DNA from: Bidens hawaiensis
Taxonomy: Eukaryota; Streptophyta; Magnoliopsida; Asterales; Asteraceae
Direction: 5' to 3'
Length of the DNA: 64,000 bases
Assembly: GCA_021521415.1 (NCBI GenBank)
Contig: JAIQDT010014658.1
Coordinates: 85,050 to 149,049, forward strand
Under the pieces are notes generated by a model. That model saw nothing but the letters and a program-made list of their open reading frames with translations, was not told the origin of the DNA and did not search any database. A program made the translations under genes and the position numbers. Of the stretch, positions 56,386 through 64,000 are shown piece after piece (position 1 is the stretch's first letter; each line of letters begins with the position of its first letter).

Positions 56386-58998
56386 ATGTCGTCGATTAAC
56401 ATCTCTGAGTTAGTAAAGATGGAAGTTGAAGCAGGGTCAGCTACTAAGGCCCCAAGATTGCTGAAGGGAACCGATTTCGTTGCATGGAAGGATCGGTTCA
56501 TACAATACGTCAAATACCAGGATGCGAAGATGTGGGTATGCATCCAGGATGGTTATATTCCACCAGTTATGGAGTATGAAGGTCGTGATCAAATCAAAAA
56601 GTATAGCAAAATGGAAGAAGAAGAGAAAACGATGTATGAGGCCGAGAGCAAGGCTCATGCTGCTATTACTATGGCTCTTCCACAAGAGATCCTTCATACG
56701 TTTAGAAAGTATACGTCAGCAAGAGAGCTTTGGGAAGCTCTTGAGAACATATTTGAAGGGAATGTAGGAATCCGGGCTTCCAAGATAAAATTGCTCAAAA
56801 CCCGGTTCTCAGTCTTCAAGTATTTGAAGAATGAATCCTTAGATGATATTATCACTCGATATTACCATCTGATGACTGAACTGAGCAACTATTCTATTTC
56901 CTACCGAGAAGAAGAAATAGTTGAGAAGCTTCTAGATGCTCTCCCACCAAAATGGGAGATGTACACTGTGCTGATGAGGGAAGACAAAGACTTTCCCACA
57001 TATGATCTAGAAACGGCAGTCAACAAGCTCAGAACCTTTGAGCTTAACATGGTCAGAAAAGAGACACCTACGGATCAGGTTCAAGATCCAGGTATGTATG
57101 GAGCTAAAGTCAACACTAGCTCAGGATCGAAGACTGAATCTGCTGCCTACTACTCGAAGGGAGAGTCGGGCGCAAACTCATCACATGAGGGTCATGTGTC
57201 AGTCAACACAAATGGTGATGTTTGCTATGTAGCAGGTGGATCGAGTGGTTCTCAACCCCAGGTAAGCAAGAGTAGTTACTCTCCAAGTATTCCCAGCAAC
57301 AACTACTCTAAGATGCCTATGAGTGTCAAATCTGCTGAAGAGCAGTTTGGTCTCTATGCTTCTTTTATTGCTTCCTATGAGAACTACATTCAGGGGAAGA
57401 TTGTTGATCCAGCTATGTTGGATGAAGACTATGACCAGATTGATGCTGATGATATGGAAGAAATGGATCTACAATGGCAGATGGCCATGATCGTGAGAAG
57501 AGTGAAAAGGTTTATGAATAAGACCGGAAGAAAGTTTGTCGGTGGAAGGCCAGGGTTCGACAAGACGAAGGTAAGATGCTACAATTGTCAGCAAAACGGT
57601 CATTTTGCAAAGGAATGCAGGAATGAGCGTGTAGAACGAAGTCAGGGCAGGTCTACACAGCAAAGTGGGGGTTCTAAAGATTATAGTGCCATGATGTCCA
57701 GAGAAGCTGGTAAATACAACTGGAACCTGCAGACTAAAGAAACTTTTGAGCAGGCAAATTTGGCGAAGGTTGAAACTGAAGAAAGTGAGAAGGTTACCGG
57801 AGAAGAAAAAGCTTTCATGGCAGATGTTAAAGACTAGCTCTCCGAGGTATGTTCTAAACCTACATGTTCTAAATGTGAAAACTTGTCTGAGCAATTAGCA
57901 ACTATAACCGATCAGTATGTTAGGTTGGATGTTGAATTTAAAACCCTAAAAGAAGATCATCATTTTACAAAAGCAAGAGAAAATAGCTATAAAGTTAAAA
58001 TAAAAGCTTGTGAAAAAGATGTTAAAAGTCTAAAAACAAAACTTGCTGAAAAAATTGAAGTGATTGATTTAAGCTATGAAGTTTTGGAAGAAAAAACCAA
58101 ACTAATTGCTGATAGAGAAAAACAGATTGCTGATCACCAGGTAAAAGTGGTGGAACTGAATAGAAAACTAGAGCAGTTCAGAAATTCCTCTGCTATTCTT
58201 GATCACCTTGTTAGTGATCAAGGTTCCTCTGTTAAGAGAGGAGGAATTGGTTATCATGAGGTTCCACCACCTTATAATCACAATTACACTTTTAACCCTA
58301 GTGTTCAGAAATCTGTTGACTTTGAGGTTGCTCAGACAGTACCAGTTAAAGTAACTTGTAAAGAACCAAATGTTAGTGGAGGCGAACTTGTTTCAAGTGT
58401 TATAATTTCTGATCCAAGTCCAGTCTCATCGGATTCGGATAAGTCATCCGAGTCTGGTAAGGCAAAAGAGGAGGTGGTATTACCCAATGGTGGAGAGAAA
58501 GATAAGACGAATAAAAAGAGTACTCCACTAAACCCGTATGTCCCACCATATGTGAGACGAACGGGCTGTAATAAAGCCTCGACATCTAAAACACCGGTTG
58601 ATAAAAAAGTTGAGCATAAGTGTTGTTTTAGTTGTAATCAATTAGGACATCTTGTTGCAGATTGCCCTCTGAAGCAGCGATTCAGAGGTGTGAGACCTAC
58701 TAAAACTGAGAATAAGCCTAATAGTAATTATCATACTGCTAAAAATGAAAACCATTCAAAATTCAAATATGTGACTAATTCAGGTTTTCATAGAAACAAA
58801 TCTCAGTTTTACACTACTAATAACCAAACTACAAACTATAATTCTTTCAATTCACTAAGGTTTGGAAGGCCTCACAATCAATCTACAAGGAGGTATCCTA
58901 GTAGGACTTACAGGAATTATCAAAGTACTAACTTTGGAAAGCCAAAGTTTGGGATGTATAGATCCAAGACCAATTGGTCTTGGGTCCCTAAATTCTAA
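56386..58998 (+). pseudogene. gag: Gag of the Sirevirus-like Copia element (one in-frame stop)
   Basis: Starts at ATG 56386. Residues 1-240 are a UBN2/DUF4219-type Gag (LLKGTDFVAWKDRF, ELWEALENIFEGN, KTRFSVFKYL, LLDALPPKWEMY). About 350-385 is DDMEEMDLQWQMAMIVRRVKRF. The first CCHC knuckle CYNCQQNGHFAKEC is near 403-416. A TAG at 57835-57837 (codon 484) interrupts, but the same frame continues to 58998. That part carries a coiled-coil-like Lys/Glu-rich region (about 57880-58200), a VPPPYNHNY block, a Ser-rich acidic stretch, a second knuckle CCFSCNQLGHLVADC (58621-58665) and an Asn/Tyr/Arg-rich tail ending SWVPKF. Total about 870 codons. Gag coats and packages element RNA. The TAG is probably decay, but stop readthrough cannot be excluded. 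Confidence 0.88.
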
Positions 58999-59012
58999 TC
59001 TTTTGCTTTATT

Positions 59013-60075
59013 GTGCAGGAACAGTTGAACAGGGCTGCCAACAATCTTTGGGTTGTGGATAGCGGCTGTTCCCGGCACATGACGGGTAACAAATACTTGT
59101 TACACGATTTGAAACCTGTTCAAGGAGGGAGAGTGAGCTTTGCCGGTGAAAGTGGAGGCAAGATTACAGGAATGGGAACGGTGTCGAACGGAAAGATGAC
59201 ATTGGAGGAAAGTTAACTTTGTGGAAGAATTGAAGCACAATCTGCTGAGTGCGTCGCAGATCTGTGATAAGGAGTACACCGTTCACTTTACAAAGAATGA
59301 GGCGATTGTGTTGCAACCTGGTTTTCAGATACCAGAGGAGTGGATTGTGATGAAGGCTCCACGTGATAGCAATACGTACATTATGGATATGAGGTCGACT
59401 GAAATGGCCACGGAAGAATCATGCCTTATGACAAAAGCAAGCGAATCGGAGTCCGAATTGTGGCATAGGAGAATGGGGCACATTCATCTTCAGAAGATGA
59501 ACCACATTGTCAAGAATGGACTTGTGCTGGGCGTTCCCTTGAAAAGTTTCAATTTTGAAGACAAATGTCTACCGTGCAAGAAGGGAAAGCAGCACAAGAA
59601 ATCCCATCACACCAAGAAGGTCAATTCAATTGCCAGTACCCTAGAATTGCTTCACATTGATCTCTTCGGTCCCGTGAATGCAAAAAGTCTAGGAGGTACT
59701 TCATACTGCTTGGTGATCACTGATGACTACTCACGATATTCGTGGGTATATTTCCTGAAATCAAAAGATGAAACGGCTCAGATGGTGAAGAATTTGATTA
59801 CCAAAGTTGAGAACGTTATGGATAAAAGGGTTAAGTTCATCAGGAGTGACAATGGAACGGAGTTCAAGAATTTTGAGATGGAGATCTTCTGCCTTCAGAA
59901 AGGGATCGAACACCAATACAGCGCTCCGTATACACCGCAACAGAATGGAGTGGCTGAAAGGAAGAACAGAACATTAATTGAAGGAGCCAGAACTATGCTG
60001 GCTGATTCAAAGCTTCCTGTGGTGTTCTGGGCTGATCTGTTGCTACAGCCTGCTATATCCTCAATAGAGTCTTGA
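59013..60075 (+). pseudogene. Copia protease-integrase (frameshifted)
   Basis: Protease lies at about 59050-59210 (LWVVDSGCSRHMTG, with DSG as active site). An extra A near 59208-59212 shifts the frame just after MTLEE. The next frame (59221-60075) has the GAG-pre-integrase zinc region (LWHRRMGHIHLQKM, CLPCKKGKQHKKSH) and the integrase core: LLHIDLFGPV, RSDNGTEFKNF and QNGVAERKNRTLIE supply the DDE residues. A second shift near 60025-60050 breaks the core end. Pol lies in a different frame from gag. Confidence 0.9.
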
Positions 60076-61137
60076 CGGTTAAACGACTTAATAAAACGTG
60101 CTATGAGCTTATGCATGGGAGGAAGCCCAACTTGAGTGGTCTTGAACCATTCGGGTCCCCTTGTTCGATTTTAAAGACAAATTCTAAATTTGGTGAAGTA
60201 GCCGATGAAGGAATCTTAGTCGGTTATGTTGTTGGGACACCCAACAGACGTGTCTTTAATACATCGACCAGCAAGGTTGAGGTGGTGTGTAACACCGATA
60301 TCACAAGTTACCAACCGCCAAAACCAAGCAACGGACCTGCTGAGTTTTTCGACTATGTTAAACTTTTTAAGTCTTTTAACATACCGTATTTGGATATTGC
60401 TGAAGAAGAAGAGAGAGTTGCTACGAAGATGATCCTTGATGAGGAAGAAAATCTATTGCAAAGACAGCTGATCGATAAATGTCAACCTTCCTCATCAAAT
60501 GCTATCGATACCCCTGCTGCCTCGACTGAAGAAGAATTTTTCAATCCGTTTCACTCTCAGCAAGAAACAATCATTGACGAGCTCTCTTCTAACTTGGAAG
60601 ACAATTTGCATGTCGGTTCTGTTCCGACCACGAGAATTCATAAAGATCACCCTTTGGAGAATGTGATTGGTGATGTGTCCTCCGGTGTACAAACAAGACG
60701 TAGCTTGAATGAGCACACCTGTGTTTACACAAGCATTAAGGAGACAGGCATAATCAACGAATGCTTGTACACCTGCTTTATCAGCCAGATTGAACCGAAG
60801 AATTATCAAATGGCTCTCAAGGACAGCTCGTGGGGTCGAAGCCATGCAAGAAGAGTTGGCTCAGTTCAAGAAAATGGAAGTTTGGACTTTGGTTGAAAAA
60901 CCAAAGAATGTGCATGCGATAGGCACAAAATGGGTGTTTAAGTGCAAGAGAGATGAGAAAGGGATTATTATAAGAAACAAGGCGAGGCTAGTCATTAAAG
61001 GTTTTAATCAACAAGAGGGGATTGATTATAATGAAGTGTTCGCTCCTGTGGCAAGAATGGAAGCCATTAGATTGTTTTTCGCATTTGCTGCTTATAAAAA
61101 GATGAAGGTTTTTCTGTTGGATGTAAAGAGTGCATGA
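60076..61137 (+). pseudogene. Copia integrase C-terminus and reverse transcriptase start (frameshifted)
   Basis: From TVKRLNKTCYELMHGRKPNLSGLEPFG (the usual end of Copia integrase) through an acidic linker to about 60800. The frame then shifts at ALKDSSW, and RT begins in the new frame (EELAQFKKMEVWTLVEKP, GTKWVFKCKRDEKG, NEVFAPVARMEAIRLFFAFA). The FLYG segment after LLDVKSA is missing: a short deletion at about 61130 shifts the frame again. Confidence 0.88.
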
Positions 61138-62330
61138 TGAGGTTGTGTATGTTGAGCAACCTCCGGGTTTTCCTGACCCAGACTTTCCAGACCATGTCTA
61201 CAAATTAAGCAAGGCGCTGTATGGACTGCATCAGGCACCTCGTGCCTGGTACTCAACTTTATCAGATTACTTGCTTGAAAATGGGTTTGAAAGAGGAAAG
61301 ATTGATAGCACACTATTCTTCAAGAGAGAAGGAAGCGACTTCCTGCTGGTGCAAGTCTACGTGGATGACATTATTTTTGCTGCATCAAAAGTCTCCATGT
61401 GTCAAGATTTTGAGGCTGTCATGAAAAAGAGGTTTGAAATGAGTGCAATGGGGTGAACTAACTTTATTTTTAGGTTTGCAGGTTGATCAGAAGAAGGATG
61501 GGATGTTCATTCATCAGACCAAGTATGTCCCATGATGTGCTCAAACGCTTCAAGATGGAGGACAGCACTCCATTCGACACTCCAATCTGCGTCAATCACA
61601 AATTGGGTGCTGAGTCAGACGGTGATGCAGATGTGGACCCAACTCAATATCGGGCTATTATAGGTTCTTTATGTACTTAACTGCTTCTAGGCCTGATATA
61701 ATGTTTGCTGTTTGTCTTTGTGCACGCTTTCAGGCAAACCAAAAGAATCTCATCTGAAGGGTGTGAAGAGGATACTGAGGTATCTCAAGGGCAAGCCGAA
61801 GCTGGGGTTGTGGTACCCGAGAGGAGGAGACTTGGAGCTAGTCGCTTACACAGATTCTGATTATGGAGGGTGCAATCAGAGTCGGAAGTCAACAACTGGT
61901 GGATGTCAGTTTCTTGGTGGCAGATTGGTGTCGTGGCAATGCAAGAAGCAGACTTCAGTCGCAATTTCAACATGTGAGGCAGAATACATGGCAGCATCCA
62001 ACTGCTGCTCCCAGGTTCTATGGATTCAACAACAGTTACGCGACTATGGTCTGAATTTCTTACTTACTCCTATTTGCATTGATAACACAGCTGCTATCTC
62101 AGTAACTAACAATCCCGTGAAGCACAGTAAAACTAAACATATTGACATACGTCATCATTTTATACGGGATTGTGCTGAGAAGAAACTGATTGTGCTTGAA
62201 AAGGTGGATACGCTTGATAATTTCGCTGATCTTTATACTAAAGCGTTTGACAAAACAAGATTTCAAAACCTTATTGAGCTGAATGGGATGATCAATCCCG
62301 GTAGTAACCATGCTTTTTGTGTTCGAGTTA
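61130..62330 (+). pseudogene. Copia reverse transcriptase-RNase H (frameshifted)
   Basis: RT continues: [32 protein letters not shown] and catalytic YVDDIIF near 61360. Shifts occur near 61455 (after FEMSAMG), near 61525 and near 61680. RNase H follows at 61830-62300: YTDSDYGGC, CEAEYMAAS, IDNTAAI and KTKHIDIRHHFIRD carry the catalytic acids. The end is FQNLIELNGMINPGSN. The domains are recognisable and only mildly decayed, but at least five frame breaks across pol make the protein non-functional. Confidence 0.9.
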
Positions 62331-63649
62331 AAAAAAAAAAAAAAAAACGTCATTATCGCTTAAAATTATGTCGGTTACCTCAGTTTGAAGGACATGTCTT
62401 AGGATATGTTTGGTCCTCATTTTCTACTTGTAGAATTTGAGTATAGCCATTAACCAGATGACTGAAAGTGACCGGGGCGGTTTATGATGAGTTTTCATTC
62501 TTTCGGTTAAAATTAGTCGATCATACTTAGTTAGAAGGACACATACTAGTATGTGGTCGGTCCAGCTGATCCATTGGATCTTCGGGATAGCCGTTTACCT
62601 GAAGACTTTGTTTTGGTCGGGGCGATTAATGTTAAAATTTTTTTAAAGGGAAATGAAATTATTTTTCAAGTCTACTACTTCGTAAGAAGTTCTATTTGCT
62701 ATGTTTTAACAGAAAATTGATCCAACCTTGGAAAATGATACATATACTGATTCTGTGTGCTTAACTAGTGAAGTTATTAGGCTGAAAAGGCTTTAGAACA
62801 GTCATAGTATGTCATAGTAACTTTTTATGGTGCGTAAAAGTAGATGTGATACAAACTATATCTACTCGATTTTACGTGGAAACTCCTTAAGAGTTTTGCA
62901 TGTCTTCATATATATCTTTCCGAATGATAGGCAGAAAAGCGATTACCCAGTCATACACGAGCCTGTTAGTGTTCTGATTCCGTAAAGATAGTGTGTGAAG
63001 AAACTGCAGTGATCCAGATTCGGGACTTGCAGTTGATTACTACTCTGAAGTCTATGCAAATGTTTGTTTAAAAAAAAAAAAAAAATTATTCTGAGTTATT
63101 GAAACATTTTAGAGCTAACAATGTCAAGACTTCTCAATCATGGAGTAAGAAAGAGAACGGGAAGCAGATGAAGAGTACTTAGAAACTTAATCAAACACTA
63201 TGGGTCGAGGTCAATTCGGGGTGATTTGGGGAAAGCCAAATACGCTTTGAGAATAGATAGGAGGCATCATAATCTCTGAGTTGTTGCTCACTTAAATTTT
63301 GAGGCATAATTGAACCTAACTCGTATCACAGAAACGATGAAAACCATCTTAAGTTATTTACCTGCTTACAACCTGTTTCTTTATGTCATAATACAGCTAA
63401 ACATGGATCTATGTGACAATCACGTAGTTAGTATGATTCCTGTTCGGATCTTTTCTAAAACGTAGTAGTCCCTATCGAGACTGAAATTTGATTCCTTGTA
63501 CTTTAATTTTTTAAAAGTTTTTCGTACTTAGATAGTTTATGATTTTATAACTGGTTACTTGGACTTGATCGTGTTATTTAACTCTTAAAGGGAAATTTTA
63601 AAAGTTAATTGCAAAATGTTCAAATTATAAGGGTTGATTTTGTAAATAT
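62331..63649 (+). other. Internal region downstream of pol, no gene recognised
   Basis: Contains poly-A runs at 62330-62346 and 63069-63084 and repeated phrases (GGTCGG-GGCG with GATTAATG or GTTTATGATG). No long frame and no match to the 5' LTR, so this is still internal sequence. Sirevirus-type elements often carry extra sequence or an env-like gene here. Confidence 0.5.
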
Positions 63650-63840
63650 AGGCGAAGTTGTTAAACAGGCGAACTTGTGAATAACTTCGCCTAGGCGAAG
63701 TTAACCGTAACTTCGCCTGTATAACTCCGCTCCTATATAAGGATTTTCAAAGGTCAAACTGTTCATAATTTTCAAATTCAGCGAACTTACTCCGATATTC
63801 CAGCGAACTTATCTGTTTCCGGCGAACTTGTCGTTTTTCC
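63650..63840 (+). promoter_or_regulatory. GCGAAGTT repeat cluster plus TATA-like box downstream of pol
   Basis: Nine GCGAAGTT, GCGAACTT or AACTTCGC motifs, with a TATA-like CCTATATAAGG at about 63732-63742. The arrangement matches the U3 promoter of the 5' LTR (55561-55667), but the flanking DNA is different, so it is not the 3' LTR as far as can be seen. Confidence 0.55.
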
Positions 63841-63910
63841 GATTTCTTGTTCTTTTTCTCAGTTTCCGTTACCGATTCAAGGTTCGTAGTGTCGTTATAT
63901 CTTATAATCG

Positions 63911-64000
63911 ATGTTCATGGTTGTTAATCCTAGGTTGTTTCGACAACCGGTTAGTGACCTCGGACGTTCGAACCCTTATACCCGGTTTCAAACTTGTTTT
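63911..64000 (+). other. Start of an open frame running off the window
   Basis: ATG at 63911 opens 30 codons with no stop before the window end (MFMVVNPRLFRQPVSDLGRS...). It lies about 170 bp after the TATA-like box and is rich in Arg/Pro/Ser. The length is too short to call a gene. It could be an accessory or env-like frame of the element, or chance. Confidence 0.25.

Larger units (their letters stand above)
55442..64000 (+). mobile_element. Large Copia element, Sirevirus-like, 3' LTR outside window
   Basis: In order: 5' LTR (about 55442-55912), iMet primer site (55915-55926), repeat-rich leader, gag (56386-58998 with one in-frame stop), pol (59013-62330, frameshifted), about 1.3 kb non-coding DNA, a repeat/TATA module (63650-63850) and an ATG frame open to the window end. 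A long Gag, gag and pol in different frames, clustered short inverted repeats around the TATA box and extra sequence after pol all recall Sireviruses. That assignment is inference. Confidence 0.8.

Overview
This window is typical of a large, repeat-rich plant nuclear genome. It is AT-rich and almost entirely built of LTR retrotransposons nested in one another, with simple (TA)n and (TAA)n arrays and at most one plausible host gene. The elements use plant initiator-Met and Asp tRNA primer sites and belong to plant lineages (Tekay chromovirus, Athila, Copia). Their sequence style reminds me of Asteraceae, but that is only an impression.

Layout. 1-3590: decayed Copia reverse transcriptase/RNase H (+), split by a solo LTR (1005-3134). 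3591-5862: non-coding host-like DNA with a trinucleotide array. 5863-5960: end of a Gypsy LTR with its primer site. 6359-15784: a complete, apparently very young Tekay-type Gypsy element on the minus strand. It has a perfect 5-bp target duplication (CAAAG), two 2060-bp LTRs with no difference I could find, and one uninterrupted 1538-residue gag-pol frame. 15796-17130: a Copia LTR plus leader packed with TAACGAATG/CATTCGTTA repeats. 18198-26160: a direct segmental duplication of about 2.2 kb carrying two phytocyanin-like genes. One (19560-19943) is open but lacks copper ligands; the other (25281-25682) is broken by a nonsense codon. The second copy holds a solo LTR (22449-24209) whose empty target site is preserved in the first copy.

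26240-51950 is a nest. A Copia element on the minus strand (gag pieces at 26250-27140, 45832-46171 and 48080-50170; leader and LTR at 50171-51950) was split by a Gypsy element that seems to carry only gag (27141-45826) and by a solo LTR (46172-48079). The gag-only Gypsy was itself split by a solo LTR (30093-31194) and by an Athila element (32188-42652, TTTGT duplication). A small terminal-inverted-repeat element sits in its 3' LTR. The Athila pol is dead: it has frameshifts, a nonsense codon and a lost catalytic Asp.

51951-55441: non-coding DNA, a Copia 3' remnant with LTR, a diffuse tandem repeat and a hAT-type MITE (54889-55349) with a perfect 8-bp target duplication. 55442-64000: a large Sirevirus-like Copia element (+) with 5' LTR, primer site, gag and frameshifted pol, then 1.7 kb of further internal sequence. 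Its 3' LTR is not in the window.

The most interesting signals are non-coding: (1) four tandem ~72-base hairpins with a constant loop and changing stems in the Tekay leader; (2) family-specific short direct/inverted repeats in the LTRs and leaders of three Copia families; (3) a further repeat cluster plus TATA box downstream of pol in the last element, followed by an ATG frame open to the window end.
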